Shown in pieces: positions 39,344-50,939 of a stretch of 64,000 nucleotides of DNA. The notes under the pieces were generated by a model. It saw only the letters and a list, made by a program, of their open reading frames with translations, did no database searches and was not told where the DNA came from. A program made the position numbers and the translations under genes. The stretch is from Gallionellaceae bacterium. Lineage in GTDB: Bacteria; Pseudomonadota; Gammaproteobacteria; Burkholderiales; Gallionellaceae. Location: NCBI GenBank assembly GCA_030823955.1, contig JAVBYO010000002.1:62001-126000 (forward strand), given 5' to 3'. The number at the start of each line of letters is the position of its first letter. Within the stretch, counting starts at the first letter, position 1.

Positions 39344-39927
39344 TACGTGTCAATCTACTCCCCCACCGCGCCGAAAAGCGCCGTGCGCGGCAGGTACAGT
39401 TCACCGTCTTCAGCGGCATCTCGCTGGCGCTGGGTGTATTGGTGGTGGGCTTTGTGCATATGCTGATCAGTTCGCAGATATCCTATCAGGAGCGCCGCAA
39501 CGAATATCTGAAACAAGAGATCGTGGTGCTGGACAAACAGATCGCCGAGATCAAAAAATTGCGCGAACAGACCCAGTCGCTGCTGGCGCGCAAGACGGTG
39601 GTCGAGGATCTGCAAAGCACCCGTTCGAGTGTGGTGCATCTGCTGGACCAGATGTTGCGTATTTTGCCGGACGGAGTGTATCTGCGCAGCCTTAAACAAA
39701 GCGGTAACAAGATCAGCCTGGTCGGTCACGCACAGTCGAATGCGCGCGTCTCGACACTGATGCGTTCGATCGAAGACTCGCCGTGGCTGGATTCCCCGAC
39801 GCTGGTGGAGATCCATGCGTCCACGGCTGCCGGGGCGCGGTTGAGTGAATTCTCACTGAACTTTAACTTGACCAAGCAGGAAGCGGCGGCAAGTGCGCCG
39901 GCCAAACCTGCCGGCACGAAAGGTTAA
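39340..39927 (+). CDS. pilN: PilN type IV pilus assembly protein
   Basis: The 195 aa inner-membrane protein starts with the conserved MIRVNLLPHRAEKRRARQ tail that binds PilM. One membrane helix follows (ISLALGVLVVGFVHMLIS), then a coiled coil and a ferredoxin-like periplasmic domain. It pairs with PilO. ATGA overlap with pilM and nine bases to pilO. Confidence 0.96.
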   Translation: MIRVNLLPHRAEKRRARQVQFTVFSGISLALGVLVVGFVHMLISSQISYQERRNEYLKQEIVVLDKQIAEIKKLREQTQSLLARKTVVEDLQSTRSSVVHLLDQMLRILPDGVYLRSLKQSGNKISLVGHAQSNARVSTLMRSIEDSPWLDSPTLVEIHASTAAGARLSEFSLNFNLTKQEAAASAPAKPAGTKG

Positions 39928-39935
39928 AGCAAGCC

Positions 39936-40571
39936 ATGAAGAATCTGTTGGAAGAAATAAAAAGTGTCGATCCCAAGCTGCCGGGCAGCTGGCCGTTGCC
40001 GATCAAGATCGGGGCGTTCTTGGCGATGTTCGTCGGCGTGGTGGTGATTGGCGCGCTGGTCGACTGGCAGGGACAATGGGAGAGCCTGACGGTCATCGAG
40101 CAGGAAGAGGAGCAATTGAAGAACACCTTCCTAGCCAAGAAGAAAGAGGCGATCAATCTCGACATCATCAAGAAACAACTGATCGAGACGCAACAGTCGT
40201 TCGGCGCGTTGCTCAAGCAGCTGCCGAACAAGTCCGAAATGGATGCGCTGTTGACCGACATCAACCAGGCCGGTTTGGGTCGCGGTCTGCAATTTGACTT
40301 GTTCCGCCCCGGTGGAGAAGTCGCCACCGGAGTGTTCACCGAGCAGCCGATCTCGATCCGGGTGACGGGTAGTTACGACGATCTGGGACGTTTCAGCAGC
40401 GATATCTCGCAATTGCCGCGTATCGTCACGCTGAACGATATCAGCATCGGCCCCACTGCCGGCGGAGTGCTGAGCATGGATGCGACCGCGAAGACCTACC
40501 GTTATCTGGATGAAGAAGAGTTGGCGGCGCAGAAGAAGAGCGCGGCAAAACCTGCGGGAGCCAAAAAATGA
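39936..40571 (+). CDS. pilO: PilO type IV pilus assembly protein
   Basis: The 211 aa inner-membrane protein has a short cytoplasmic start, a membrane helix (IGAFLAMFVGVVVIGALVDW), a coiled coil and a periplasmic domain with PGGEVATGVFTEQPISIRV. It heterodimerises with PilN. It overlaps pilP by four bases. Confidence 0.95.
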   Translation: MKNLLEEIKSVDPKLPGSWPLPIKIGAFLAMFVGVVVIGALVDWQGQWESLTVIEQEEEQLKNTFLAKKKEAINLDIIKKQLIETQQSFGALLKQLPNKSEMDALLTDINQAGLGRGLQFDLFRPGGEVATGVFTEQPISIRVTGSYDDLGRFSSDISQLPRIVTLNDISIGPTAGGVLSMDATAKTYRYLDEEELAAQKKSAAKPAGAKK

Positions 40572-41080
40572 GGGCGACCTACCTGATGATGTTCGCGGCT
40601 CTGTTGCTCGCGGGGTGCGGCGGTGAAGAATTCCAGGATCTGCGCGACTTTGTGAAAAATGCGGGTGCCGACATGCGCGGCAAAGTGGAACCACCTCCGG
40701 AGATCAAGCCGTACGAACCTTTCAGTTACGACAATAACACGGGCATACAAGACCCGTTCAAGCCGCGCAAGGTGGATCTGAAGAGTTCGGGTCATGCGGG
40801 CATCAACCAGCCCGATCTTGAGCGTCCGAAAGAAGAGCTGGAAGAATATCCGCTGGAAAGTCTGCACATGGTCGGTTATCTGCAACAGGCAAGAGTGGGT
40901 TATGCGGTCATCCGCTCTACGGATGGCAAACTGCATCGTGTCAAAGCGGGCAATTATGTGGGGCTCAACTTTGGGCAGATCCTTTCGGTATCCGATACCG
41001 AAATGAAGATAAAAGAAATGGTGCAGGACAGTGCTGGCGATTGGTCAGAGCGCGAAAGCAGTCTGCAGTTGGTTGAGTGA
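40568..41080 (+). CDS. pilP: PilP type IV pilus lipoprotein
   Basis: The 170 aa lipoprotein has the lipobox LLLAGC at about residues 12-17. It then shows a disordered stretch and the conserved domain YPLESLHMVGYL and VKAGNYVGLNFGQI. It connects PilNO to the PilQ secretin. The gene ends just before pilQ. Confidence 0.95.
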   Translation: MRATYLMMFAALLLAGCGGEEFQDLRDFVKNAGADMRGKVEPPPEIKPYEPFSYDNNTGIQDPFKPRKVDLKSSGHAGINQPDLERPKEELEEYPLESLHMVGYLQQARVGYAVIRSTDGKLHRVKAGNYVGLNFGQILSVSDTEMKIKEMVQDSAGDWSERESSLQLVE

Positions 41081-41094
41081 TCAGGAGTAAATTT

Positions 41095-43227
41095 ATGAGA
41101 CAGTTTATGGACCCAGTCCGCAGCATCATTCGTTTTGCCGTCGTGGCACTCTCCGTCTGGGCTGCCGGGGCGAACGCGGAGGTCGCCGGAGGTGATGCGA
41201 ACAGCATCCTGTCGCTTAATACCCTTTCGGCAGAAGGCGGCAAGCTGATCCTCAAAGTGGGCCTGAAGAGCCCGCTGCTCAATCAACCGGCGGCCTTTAC
41301 CATCAATACACCGCCGCGTATAGCTTTCGATTTCCCCAATACCGCCAACGGGCTGGGTAAATCGGCCCAGGACTTTGGCGACGGGGAGCTGCGTAGCGTC
41401 AACATCGTGCAGGCCGGGAACCGCACACGATTGGTGGTGAACCTCAACCAGATGTTGAACTATGACACCCGCATCGAAGGTAACGACCTGCTTATCACCC
41501 TGCAAGGCAAGGCGGCAACGGGCGGCGTCGAGCCGGTGACCACGGCACGTTTCGCCGAGGCGAAAGCTGGTGCCCAGGTGCACAGCTTGCGCGATGTCGA
41601 TTTCAAACGCGGCAAGAACGGTGAAGGGCGTGTCCAGATCGACCTGTCGGATGCCAATGTCGGCATCGATATCAAACAGCAGGGCAAGACGCTGGTGGTC
41701 GACTTCGCCAAGACCAACCTGCCCAGAAACCTGCAACGCAAACTGGATGTGATCGATTTCGGCACGCCGGTACAGATGGTCGACACCTTTGTGCAGGGCG
41801 AGAGCACCCGCATGGTCATCGAGCCCAAAGGCGCGTGGGAATACGCCGCTTATCAGACCGACAACAAGTTCATCATTGAGGTCAAGACAGTGGTGGAAGA
41901 TACCAGCAAGCTAGTCAAGGGTAGCGGCTCGGCCTACGCCGGCGACAAGCTGAGTCTGAACTTCCAGAACATCTCGACACGCGAAGCATTGAATGTGATC
42001 GCCGACTTTACCGATCTGAACATGGTGATCAGCGACACGGTCAGCGGCAACCTGACCCTGCGTCTGAAAGATGTGCCGTGGGATCAGGCATTGCAGATCA
42101 TCCTCGACACGCGCGGTTTGCTGCAGCAAAAAGAGGGCAATGTCATCATGGTCGCCCCGCGTGACGAGATCGCCGCGCGGCAGAAGGACGCGCTGACCAA
42201 CCAGCGTGTGATCAGTCTGCTGGAGCCTACCCAGACAGAGGCGTTCCCGCTGAACTATGCCAAGGTGGAAGATGTGAAAGCAGTGCTGGCGGGTTACCAG
42301 AAACCGGCAGCGAGCAGCGGCGGAGAAACCGGCAGCGAAGGTGCTACCACGGGAGGGGCCGAGGCCAGCAAGGCGGGTAGTGGCACGAGCAAAGACGAAG
42401 ACATCGCCGTCGATACCCGTACCAACACCCTGTATATCACGGCCAGACTTTCCCGTTTGACGCAGATTCGCGAAATCATCAAGAAGCTGGATGTCCCGGT
42501 GCGCCAGGTGTTGATCGAGGCCAGATTCGTTGAAGCCACGCGTTCTTACAATATGAAACTGGGCGGTCGTCTGGGATATACCGAATCTGGCACCACATCC
42601 ATCGGCGGTGGCAACACCATGCAGGTGAACAGTGTGTCGCAAGCCGCGCTGACCGGATTCCCGTCGGCGGCAGGCTCGTTGTCGCTGTCGCTGTTCGATC
42701 AATCGGCGACCAAGACATTGACGCTGGAGTTGGCAGCCTCGGAGCTGGATGAGACGATCAAATCAATCGCCAGTCCGCGTATCATGACCGGAGATTCGAC
42801 ACCGGCAACGATCAAGTCCGGGGTCGAGATTCCCTACACGATCGCCTCGACCGGAACTAACCCGGCCTCGACCGCGTTCAAAGCGGCAGTGTTGTCTTTG
42901 ACTGTGACACCCAAGATCACGCCGGACGACAAAGTGACGATGACGCTGGATGTGAAACAGGATACGGTGGGTACGCTCTACGGCGGTATTCCGAGCATCA
43001 ACAATAAACAGGTCACCACGACGGTGCTGGTGGAGAACGGCGGTACGGTGGTGATCGGCGGGGTCTATACTCAGGATACACAGGACTCGACCAACAAAGT
43101 GCCGTTGCTGGGCGATATCCCGCTGCTGGGTTGGCTGTTCAAGAACAAGGTCAATTCGGACATCAAGAAAGAATTGTTGATCTTCATTACACCGAAGATC
43201 CTGAAAGACAGTCTGAACGTAAATTAG
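41095..43227 (+). CDS. pilQ: PilQ type IV pilus secretin
   Basis: The 710 aa outer-membrane secretin forms the pilus exit channel. After a signal peptide (IIRFAVVALSVWAAGANAE) come two AMIN domains (up to about residue 270), a secretin/TonB short N-domain (LNFQNISTREALNVIADFTD), an N1-type domain and the secretin core with IPSINNKQVTTTVLVENGGT and VPLLGDIPLLGWLFKNK. ATG at 41095 follows AGGAG by seven bases; the track start at 41077 is GTG without such a site. A low-complexity GGETGSEGATTGGA linker lies near residue 410. A terminator follows. Confidence 0.96.
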   Translation: MRQFMDPVRSIIRFAVVALSVWAAGANAEVAGGDANSILSLNTLSAEGGKLILKVGLKSPLLNQPAAFTINTPPRIAFDFPNTANGLGKSAQDFGDGELRSVNIVQAGNRTRLVVNLNQMLNYDTRIEGNDLLITLQGKAATGGVEPVTTARFAEAKAGAQVHSLRDVDFKRGKNGEGRVQIDLSDANVGIDIKQQGKTLVVDFAKTNLPRNLQRKLDVIDFGTPVQMVDTFVQGESTRMVIEPKGAWEYAAYQTDNKFIIEVKTVVEDTSKLVKGSGSAYAGDKLSLNFQNISTREALNVIADFTDLNMVISDTVSGNLTLRLKDVPWDQALQIILDTRGLLQQKEGNVIMVAPRDEIAARQKDALTNQRVISLLEPTQTEAFPLNYAKVEDVKAVLAGYQKPAASSGGETGSEGATTGGAEASKAGSGTSKDEDIAVDTRTNTLYITARLSRLTQIREIIKKLDVPVRQVLIEARFVEATRSYNMKLGGRLGYTESGTTSIGGGNTMQVNSVSQAALTGFPSAAGSLSLSLFDQSATKTLTLELAASELDETIKSIASPRIMTGDSTPATIKSGVEIPYTIASTGTNPASTAFKAAVLSLTVTPKITPDDKVTMTLDVKQDTVGTLYGGIPSINNKQVTTTVLVENGGTVVIGGVYTQDTQDSTNKVPLLGDIPLLGWLFKNKVNSDIKKELLIFITPKILKDSLNVN

Positions 43228-43245
43228 GCGGTTCGAGATTCAGAC

Positions 43246-43272
43246 AAAAGCCCGGGCGACCGGGCTTTTATT
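43246..43272 (+). terminator. Terminator of the pil operon
   Basis: AAAAGCCCGG (43246-43255) and CCGGGCTTTT (43260-43269) form a 10 bp stem with a GCGA loop and a T-rich end. It lies 18 bp after the pilQ stop. Confidence 0.88.
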
Positions 43273-43315
43273 CTTGGGCTGATGAATTTTGCACATTTCC
43301 GATACAATCCCAGCC

Positions 43316-44968
43316 ATGATAACGGTTAACACAACAGAGCCGAAACGCGCGTCCGGGAACATCGTTTTGGTCGGGATGATGGGAGCCGGGAAGACCACGG
43401 TGGGCCGCATGTTGGCCAAGCAACTGGGCAAGACCTTCGTCGACAGTGACGAGGAGATACAGAAACGCACGGGCGTCAAGATATCGCATATCTTCGATGT
43501 GGAAGGTGAAGACGGGTTCCGCCAGCGCGAGAGTGCTGTCCTGCAGGATCTGGCCCGGCTCGATAACATCGTGCTGGCGACGGGCGGCGGAGCGGTGCTG
43601 AGACCCGATAATCGCGAAGTGCTGCGCCAGAACGGACTGGTGATCTATTTGAAGAGCGGTGTGCATGATCTCTGGCAACGCACCCGCCACGACCATAACC
43701 GCCCCCTGTTGCAGACGGCCAATCCGCGCGCAAAACTGCAGGAGCTGTTCGACCAGCGCGACCCGATCTATGCCGCCGTCGCTGACCATGTGATTCACAC
43801 CGGCAGGCAAAGTGTACAGGTGCTGATCGCACGCCTCATCAAGAAAATACGCAATCCAGAACAATCTTTACCAGCGAAACAGACCATGCAGACATTGGAT
43901 GTGGGCCTGGCCGAGAGGAGTTATCAGATCCACATCGGCCAAGACCTGTTGAACCAGCCCGAGTTGTTGCTCAAACATATTCCGCACAAACGCGCGGCGG
44001 TCGTGAGCAATACCACGGTCGCACCGTTGTACCTGAAGATGCTGACCGACATATTGGACGGAGGCGGTATCCAAGTGGAGTCCATCATCCTGCCGGATGG
44101 CGAACAACACAAGAACACCACATCGCTGAACACTATCTATGACGCGCTGCTTTCCAGCCGGTGCGAGCGCAACACGCCGCTGATCGCACTCGGTGGCGGC
44201 GTCATTGGCGATATGACCGGCTATGCGGCGGCGACCTATCTGCGCGGCGTCCCCTTCATCCAGATCCCCACCACCCTGCTGTCGCAGGTGGATTCGTCGG
44301 TGGGTGGCAAGACCGGGATCAACCACCCTTTGGGCAAGAATATGATCGGTGCGTTCTACCAGCCGCAAGTGGTGATCGCCGATGTGGCGACGCTGGATAC
44401 GTTGCCGGACAAAGAGTTGCGGGCGGGGATCGCGGAGGTTATCAAATATGGCCTGATCCGCGACCTGCCCTTTTTGGAATGGCTGGAGCAGAACATCGAT
44501 AAGCTGCTACAACGCGATGCGGAGGCGCTGCAATATGCCATCGTCCGCAGCTGCCGCAACAAAGCGGAAGTCGTCGGCGTGGACGAGCGGGAAAGCGGCG
44601 AACGCGCCTTGCTGAACTTGGGACATACCTTCGGTCACGCCATCGAGAACGCCATGGGTTACGGAGTTTGGCTGCACGGAGAAGCGGTCGCTGCGGGGAC
44701 GGTGATGGCCGCCGATCTGTCGCGACGGCTGGGCTGGCTTGGTGAACAGGACGTGGAACGCGTCAAGAACCTGTTCGTGCGCGCGGGCCTGCCGGTCAGG
44801 GGACCGCAGATGGCGGTGGAGCGGTATCTGGAGCTGATGGGTTTGGACAAAAAGGTCGCCGACGGAAAGATCCGCTTCGTGTTGTTGAAGAATCTGGGCG
44901 AAGCGGTCATCACCGGCGATGTGGCCGCAACATCGCTGCGTGAGACCCTGGAGTCTTGCAGTGTCTAG
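43316..44968 (+). CDS. aroKB: Fused shikimate kinase / 3-dehydroquinate synthase (AroKB)
   Basis: One uninterrupted frame of 550 aa joins two enzymes of the chorismate pathway. Residues 1-180 are shikimate kinase: Walker [13 protein letters not shown] (20-31), [17 protein letters not shown] and the lid RPLLQ. From about residue 191 comes Aro[51 protein letters not shown] and [12 protein letters not shown]. In many relatives these are separate adjacent genes after pilQ. The only internal ATG for AroB (43886) lacks a ribosome binding site, so the fusion is likely real. The start at 43316 lies eight bases after a TACAAT -10. Confidence 0.92.
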   Translation: MITVNTTEPKRASGNIVLVGMMGAGKTTVGRMLAKQLGKTFVDSDEEIQKRTGVKISHIFDVEGEDGFRQRESAVLQDLARLDNIVLATGGGAVLRPDNREVLRQNGLVIYLKSGVHDLWQRTRHDHNRPLLQTANPRAKLQELFDQRDPIYAAVADHVIHTGRQSVQVLIARLIKKIRNPEQSLPAKQTMQTLDVGLAERSYQIHIGQDLLNQPELLLKHIPHKRAAVVSNTTVAPLYLKMLTDILDGGGIQVESIILPDGEQHKNTTSLNTIYDALLSSRCERNTPLIALGGGVIGDMTGYAAATYLRGVPFIQIPTTLLSQVDSSVGGKTGINHPLGKNMIGAFYQPQVVIADVATLDTLPDKELRAGIAEVIKYGLIRDLPFLEWLEQNIDKLLQRDAEALQYAIVRSCRNKAEVVGVDERESGERALLNLGHTFGHAIENAMGYGVWLHGEAVAAGTVMAADLSRRLGWLGEQDVERVKNLFVRAGLPVRGPQMAVERYLELMGLDKKVADGKIRFVLLKNLGEAVITGDVAATSLRETLESCSV

Positions 44969-46085
44969 TGCTCTTGCTCCATACGCGGCCACCCCGGAGC
45001 GTTCTCGCGGGCGCAGGGTGCACGAGGACGCACCTCCGGGCAGGAGCGAATTCCAGCGCGACCGTGACCGCATCATCCATTCCAGCGCATTCCGTCGGCT
45101 GGAATACAAGACGCAGGTGTTTGTGAACCACGAGGGCGACCTCTTCCGTACCCGGCTCACACACAGTATCGAAGTTGCCCAGATCGGCCGCTCGATCGCC
45201 CGCCGTCTGGCTTTGAACGAGGATCTCGTCGAAGCGATCTCGCTGGCCCACGATCTCGGCCATACGCCGTTCGGCCATGCCGGACAGGATGCGCTGAATG
45301 CCTGTATGAAGGAGTACGGCGGCTTCGAACACAATCTGCAATCGTTGCGCGTGGTCGATGTGCTGGAGGAGCGCTATGCCGACTTTGACGGCCTCAACCT
45401 TTGTTTTGAAACGCGGGAAGGCATACTCAAACATTGTTCGCTGGAGGATGCGGCGCAACTGGGCGAGGTGGGGGCGCGCTTTCGCAACGACCAGCGCCCG
45501 ACCCTGGAAGCACAGATCGCCAACCTGGCGGACGAGATCGCCTATAACAACCACGATGTGGACGACGGTTTGCGTTCGGGCTTGATCACGCTGGAGCAGC
45601 TGGCCTCGGTGCGTTTGTTCTCCGGGCATCTGGATGAGGTACGCAAAGCTTATCCGGCACTGGCCGAGCGTCGCGTGATCCACGAGACCATACGGCGCAT
45701 GATCAACACTCTGGTCAGCGACCTGATTCGCCAGACCGAAGACAACATCCGCGCACAAACCCTGCGCGATGTGGATGAGGTACGCAAAGCGCCGGCATTG
45801 GTGGCTTTCGGCCCGCAGATGCTGGAACTCAACCGCGAACTAAAGGCATTCTTGCGTACCCATCTATACCGGCATTATCGCGTGATGAGGATGAGCGCCA
45901 AGGCCCACCGTATCGTCAGCGAGCTGTTCCAGGCGTTCATGTCGGACCGCCGGCTACTGCCGCCGCAGTTCCTGCGTGCCGCCGAGACCGAACATGCCCG
46001 CTCGGTGGCTGATTACATCGCCGGTATGACCGACCGTTACGCCATCAGAGAGCATCGCCGCCTGTTTGCGGTGGAAGAGAACTGA
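44961..46085 (+). CDS. dgt: Deoxyguanosinetriphosphate triphosphohydrolase-like protein
   Basis: The 374 aa HD-domain enzyme hydrolyses dNTPs to deoxynucleosides and triphosphate. The HD metal motif is visible in [18 protein letters not shown] and [16 protein letters not shown]. It is the shorter class common in betaproteobacteria. The GTG at 44961 overlaps the aroKB stop by eight bases and has GGAG seven bases upstream, so the two are coupled. A 159 bp gap separates it from gltB. Confidence 0.92.
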   Translation: MSSALAPYAATPERSRGRRVHEDAPPGRSEFQRDRDRIIHSSAFRRLEYKTQVFVNHEGDLFRTRLTHSIEVAQIGRSIARRLALNEDLVEAISLAHDLGHTPFGHAGQDALNACMKEYGGFEHNLQSLRVVDVLEERYADFDGLNLCFETREGILKHCSLEDAAQLGEVGARFRNDQRPTLEAQIANLADEIAYNNHDVDDGLRSGLITLEQLASVRLFSGHLDEVRKAYPALAERRVIHETIRRMINTLVSDLIRQTEDNIRAQTLRDVDEVRKAPALVAFGPQMLELNRELKAFLRTHLYRHYRVMRMSAKAHRIVSELFQAFMSDRRLLPPQFLRAAETEHARSVADYIAGMTDRYAIREHRRLFAVEEN

Positions 46086-46244
46086 ATCCTTCATCGCGAC
46101 CGCTGCGGATCCGGACGGAACAGCTTCGGGTTCGATATTGCTGATAGCCTCCAGACAAGGTAACATTCACGCCCTTTCGCTTTTGAAATTAGAGGCGGCG
46201 GCGTGTGCCGTCGCATTTGTCGTACAGATTTAATGAGGAACAAC

Positions 46245-49200
46245 GTGAGCGATTCTTCGTTGCAAGAGAACTTCGAAACCCCGCTAGTGGGGTTGCCCGC
46301 CCAGCAGGGACTCTATGATCCGCGCCAGGAGCGCGATGCCTGCGGCGTGGGTTTTGTGGCACACATCAAGGGAAAACAAAGCCATGACATGGTGCGTCAG
46401 GGTTTGCAGATTCTTGAGAACCTGACCCACCGCGGCGCGGTGGGCGCCGACCCCTTGGCGGGCGACGGCGCGGGAATTCTGATCCAGATCCCGGATAAAT
46501 TCATGCGCGACGAGATGGGCTGGGGCAACATCCAGTTGCCGCCGGTCGGTGAATACGGTGTCGGCATGATCTTCCTGCCGCGCGGCGAAGTAGCTCGCAG
46601 CGCGTGCGAAAAAATGGTCGCCAAGAAAATCGCGGCAGAGGGACAGGAGCTGATCGGTTGGCGCGATGTGCCGGTGGACAGTAGCGGTCTGGGTGAAAGT
46701 GTCAAAGCGGTCGAGCCGGTAGTGCGCCAGGTGTTCATCGGGCGCGGCAAAAAGACCAGGGACCAGGACAGTTTCGAGCGCAAGCTGTTTGTCATCCGCA
46801 AGACGGTTGAACATGCCGTGCGCGCACTGGATAAGGGATTGGGCAAGGGTTTCTACATCCCGTCACTATCTTCGCGCACCGTGGTATACAAGGGGATGTT
46901 ACTGGCCGACCAGGTCGGCAAATACTTCCTCGATCTGCAAGATGCGCGTGTGATCAGCGCCATGGCGCTGGTACACCAGCGCTTCTCCACCAATACTTTC
47001 CCGACCTGGGATCTGGCGCATCCGTTCCGCATGATCGCCCACAACGGCGAGATTAACACCCTGCGCGGCAACGTCAACTGGATGGCCGCCCGTCATGCGG
47101 CGATGTCGTCCAAGTTCCTTGGTGAAGACCTGGAGAAATTGTGGCCGCTGATCGTCGAGGGCCAGTCTGATTCGGCCTGTTTCGACAACGCGCTGGAGCT
47201 GCTGGTGGCGGGCGGATATTCGCTGCCGCACGCGATGATGTTGCTGATCCCCGAGGCTTGGGCAGGCAATCCCTTGATGGATGAAGAGCGCCGCGCTTTC
47301 TACGAATATCATGCCGCACTGATGGAGCCGTGGGATGGCCCCGCCGCCGTGGCGTTCACCGACGGCCGCATGATCGGTGCGACACTGGACCGCAACGGAC
47401 TGCGTCCGGCGCGTTACCTCATCACCGAAGACGATATTGTGCTGATGGCGTCGGAGATGGGTGTGTTACCGATCCCGCAAAACAAGATCGTGAAAAAATG
47501 GCGTCTGCAGCCGGGCAAGATGTTCCTCATCGACATGCAGGCCGGGCGTATCGTGGACGATGCCGAACTGAAGACCCAGCTGGCGACCGCCAAGCCGTAT
47601 CGCAAATGGATTGAAAAGTCGCGTTATTTCCTGGCCGATCTGCCGGAAGCAAAGGACAAATCACAGGCGCAGGAAAGCCTGCTGGATATCCAGCAGGCTT
47701 TCGGTTACACACAGGAAGACGTGAAGTTCCTGATCGCGCCAATGGCGGCGGCAGGGGAAGAAGCGACCGGCTCGATGGGGACGGATGCTGCTTTGCCGGT
47801 GCTGTCGAACAAGAACAAGGTGTTGTACAACTACTTCCAGCAACTGTTCGCGCAGGTGACCAATCCGCCGATCGACCCGATCCGCGAAGAGATCGTCATG
47901 TCGCTGACCACCTTCATCGGCCCCAAACCCAACTTGTTGGGCATCGACGAGACTAATCCACCTTTGCGTCTCGAAGCGCATCAGCCGGTATTGTCGAATG
48001 ATGATATCGCCAAGTTGCGCAACATCCACAAGGCGACCAAGGGCCAATTCAAGGCGCTGGTACTGGATATCACTTATCCGGCCAAACAGGGCACCAAGGG
48101 TTGTGCCGCCGCACTGAAAGCATTGCGCAAGGCCGCGAGCCAATCCGTGGCCGACGGCTACAACATCCTGATCCTGTCCGACCGCAATGTGACGCGCGAA
48201 CGTGTGGCGATCCCCGCACTGCTGGCAACTTCCGGTGTGCATCATCATCTGGTACGCGCCGGTCTGCGCACCAGCACCGGTTTGGTGGTGGATACCGGCT
48301 CCGCTCGCGAGACACACCATATCGCCCTGTTGGCCGGTTATGGTGCGGAAGCAGTGTGCCCGTGGCTGGCGTTCGACACGATCACATCCATCGCCGCGCA
48401 ACTGCCCGGCGGCATCGATGCAAAAGAAGCTAAAAAACGTTTCATCAAAGGCATCAACAAAGGCCTGTTGAAAGTGATGTCCAAGATGGGTATCTCGACT
48501 TACCAGTCCTATTGCGGCGCACAGATCTTCGAGGCGATCGGATTGAATGCGGAGTTCGTGGCCGAGTATTTCACCGGCACGGCGACGCAGATCGAAGGTA
48601 TCGGCCTGGCGGAAGTGGCGGAGGAGGCCGCGCGTATGCATAGCGCGGCGTTCAGTACCGATCCGGTGCTGGCCGATATGCTGGAAGCGGGCGGGGAATA
48701 TGCGGTGCGTGCACGCGGCGAGGAGCACATGTGGACGGCGGATTCCATCGCCAAGTTGCAGCATGCGACGCGTTCCAACAACTTCAACACCTACAAAGAG
48801 TATGCCACGCTGATCAACGAGCAGGCGAACAAACTGAAGACCTTGCGTGGTCTGTTTGAGATTCGGCCACTGGGCGCACCCGTGCCGCTGGCCGAAGTCG
48901 AGCCTGCGCAAGCGATCGTCAAACGTTTCGCCACCGGCGCGATGTCGCTGGGTTCCATCTCGACCGAAGCACACACGACCCTGGCCATCGCGATGAACCG
49001 CATCGGCGGCAAGTCCAATACCGGCGAGGGTGGTGAAGACGCCAACCGCTTCCGCACTTTGCATGCGGGCGAGAAGTTGTCCGAGATCATCGGCAAGAAA
49101 CGTATCGAAGCCGATCTGGTGATGAAAGACGGCGACTCGCTGCGTTCACGCATCAAACAGGTCGCATCGGGGCGCTTCGGTGTGACAGCCGAATACCTGA

Positions 49201-50939
49201 GCAGCGCGGACCAGATCCAGATCAAGATGGCACAGGGTGCGAAGCCCGGCGAAGGCGGACAGTTGCCCGGTGGCAAGGTGTCCGAGTACATCGCCAAGCT
49301 GCGTTTCTCGGTGCCGGGAGTGGGTCTGATCTCTCCTCCCCCGCATCATGACATCTACTCCATCGAGGATCTGGCACAACTGATCCACGATCTGAAGAAT
49401 TCCAATCCGACCGCGTCAATTTCGGTCAAGCTGGTATCCGAGATCGGTGTGGGCACCGTGGCGGCTGGTGTTTCCAAAGCCAAGGCCGACCACATCGTGG
49501 TGTCCGGTTTTGACGGCGGTACCGGTGCGTCGCCGCTGTCCTCCATCAAACACGCGGGTACACCGTGGGAGCTGGGTCTGGCCGAGGCGCAGCAGACCTT
49601 GGTGCTGAACAAGCTGCGCGGCCGTATCGGCCTGCAGGTGGACGGTCAGTTGAAGACCGGACGCGATGTGCTGATCGGTGCGCTGCTGGGAGCGGACGAA
49701 TTCGGTTTCGCCACGGCACCGCTGGTGGTGGAAGGCTGCATCATGATGCGCAAATGCCACCTCAACACCTGTCCGGTCGGCGTGGCCACGCAAGACCCGG
49801 CGCTACGCAAAAAATTCACCGGCCAGCCGGAACACGTGGTGAACTATTTCTTCTTCGTTGCCGAAGAAGTGCGCGAGCTGATGGCGCAGATGGGTATCCG
49901 CAAGTTCGACGACCTCATCGGGCGCAGCGATTTGCTGGATGTGAAACAGGGCATCGCGCATTGGAAGTCGCAGGGGCTGGATTTCTCCAAGGTCTTCTAT
50001 CAGCCGAAGGTCGGTGCCGAAGTGGCCCGTCGCCATACCGAGACGCAGGATCACGAACTCATCAAGGCGCTGGACAACCAGTTGATCGCCCAGGCCAAAG
50101 AGGCGCTGGACGCAAAACGTGTGGTCAACATCGAGGCCAACATCAGCAACGTCAACCGTACCGTCGGTACCATGTTGTCGCATGAAGTCGCCAAGCGTTA
50201 CGGCCAGGCGGGCTTGCCTGACGGCACCATCAATGTGAAGTTGTACGGTACCGCCGGCCAGAGTTTCGCGGCCTTTTTGGCGCACGGTGTCAGCTTCGAG
50301 CTGAACGGTGAGGGTAACGACTACGTGGGCAAGGGTCTGTGCGGCGGTCGCGTGGTCGTCAAGCCGGCGGCGGATTGCAAGATTGTGGCGGAAGAGAACA
50401 TCATCGTGGGCAACACCGTGTTGTACGGCGCGACCTCGGGTGAATGTTATTTCCGCGGCGTGGCCGGCGAACGTTTCGCGGTGCGCAATTCCGGCGCGGT
50501 GGCGGTGGTCGAGGGCGTGGGCGACCATGGCTGCGAATACATGACCGGCGGCATGGTTATCGTGCTGGGATCGACCGGGCGCAATTTCGCTGCGGGCATG
50601 TCCGGCGGCGTGGCTTATGTGTTGGACGAGGACGGCACCTTCCCCAAACGCTGCAACATGTCTATGGTGCAACTGGAGCCGGTGCCGGAAGAGGTCGCCG
50701 CCAGCGAGATGGGCGCGCTCGACACACATGGTCGTGTGCATTTCAACCATCTGAACAAGGCCGATGAGGCCGCCCTGCGCGGCAAGATCGAAAAGCATCT
50801 GCGCTATACCGGCAGTGCCCGTGCCAAACAGATACTGGACAACTGGGCGACGTACCTGCCCAAATTCGTGAAGGTCATGCCGACCGAATACCGTCGTGCC
50901 TTGCTAGAGATAGCGGCGCAACAGAAGGAGGCCGCATAA
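46245..50939 (+). CDS. gltB: Glutamate synthase large subunit
   Basis: The 1564 aa enzyme makes glutamate from glutamine and 2-oxoglutarate. The N-terminal glutamine amidotransferase begins at Cys33 (DACGVGF), which becomes the new N-terminus after propeptide removal. The FMN-binding synthase domain is in the second half, with the iron-sulfur cysteines in [15 protein letters not shown] near residue 1170. The C-terminal beta-helix (GXXG repeats) includes [16 protein letters not shown]. The GTG at 46245 follows GAGGA, preferable to the ATG at 46233 or the longer track start. The stop overlaps the gltD start by one base (TAATG). Confidence 0.96.
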   Translation: MSDSSLQENFETPLVGLPAQQGLYDPRQERDACGVGFVAHIKGKQSHDMVRQGLQILENLTHRGAVGADPLAGDGAGILIQIPDKFMRDEMGWGNIQLPPVGEYGVGMIFLPRGEVARSACEKMVAKKIAAEGQELIGWRDVPVDSSGLGESVKAVEPVVRQVFIGRGKKTRDQDSFERKLFVIRKTVEHAVRALDKGLGKGFYIPSLSSRTVVYKGMLLADQVGKYFLDLQDARVISAMALVHQRFSTNTFPTWDLAHPFRMIAHNGEINTLRGNVNWMAARHAAMSSKFLGEDLEKLWPLIVEGQSDSACFDNALELLVAGGYSLPHAMMLLIPEAWAGNPLMDEERRAFYEYHAALMEPWDGPAAVAFTDGRMIGATLDRNGLRPARYLITEDDIVLMASEMGVLPIPQNKIVKKWRLQPGKMFLIDMQAGRIVDDAELKTQLATAKPYRKWIEKSRYFLADLPEAKDKSQAQESLLDIQQAFGYTQEDVKFLIAPMAAAGEEATGSMGTDAALPVLSNKNKVLYNYFQQLFAQVTNPPIDPIREEIVMSLTTFIGPKPNLLGIDETNPPLRLEAHQPVLSNDDIAKLRNIHKATKGQFKALVLDITYPAKQGTKGCAAALKALRKAASQSVADGYNILILSDRNVTRERVAIPALLATSGVHHHLVRAGLRTSTGLVVDTGSARETHHIALLAGYGAEAVCPWLAFDTITSIAAQLPGGIDAKEAKKRFIKGINKGLLKVMSKMGISTYQSYCGAQIFEAIGLNAEFVAEYFTGTATQIEGIGLAEVAEEAARMHSAAFSTDPVLADMLEAGGEYAVRARGEEHMWTADSIAKLQHATRSNNFNTYKEYATLINEQANKLKTLRGLFEIRPLGAPVPLAEVEPAQAIVKRFATGAMSLGSISTEAHTTLAIAMNRIGGKSNTGEGGEDANRFRTLHAGEKLSEIIGKKRIEADLVMKDGDSLRSRIKQVASGRFGVTAEYLSSADQIQIKMAQGAKPGEGGQLPGGKVSEYIAKLRFSVPGVGLISPPPHHDIYSIEDLAQLIHDLKNSNPTASISVKLVSEIGVGTVAAGVSKAKADHIVVSGFDGGTGASPLSSIKHAGTPWELGLAEAQQTLVLNKLRGRIGLQVDGQLKTGRDVLIGALLGADEFGFATAPLVVEGCIMMRKCHLNTCPVGVATQDPALRKKFTGQPEHVVNYFFFVAEEVRELMAQMGIRKFDDLIGRSDLLDVKQGIAHWKSQGLDFSKVFYQPKVGAEVARRHTETQDHELIKALDNQLIAQAKEALDAKRVVNIEANISNVNRTVGTMLSHEVAKRYGQAGLPDGTINVKLYGTAGQSFAAFLAHGVSFELNGEGNDYVGKGLCGGRVVVKPAADCKIVAEENIIVGNTVLYGATSGECYFRGVAGERFAVRNSGAVAVVEGVGDHGCEYMTGGMVIVLGSTGRNFAAGMSGGVAYVLDEDGTFPKRCNMSMVQLEPVPEEVAASEMGALDTHGRVHFNHLNKADEAALRGKIEKHLRYTGSARAKQILDNWATYLPKFVKVMPTEYRRALLEIAAQQKEAA

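Noticed and set aside
47661-49064. 467 aa minus-strand ORF inside gltB
   Set aside because: It is a shadow of a high-GC coding region; gltB in the other frame is unmistakable.
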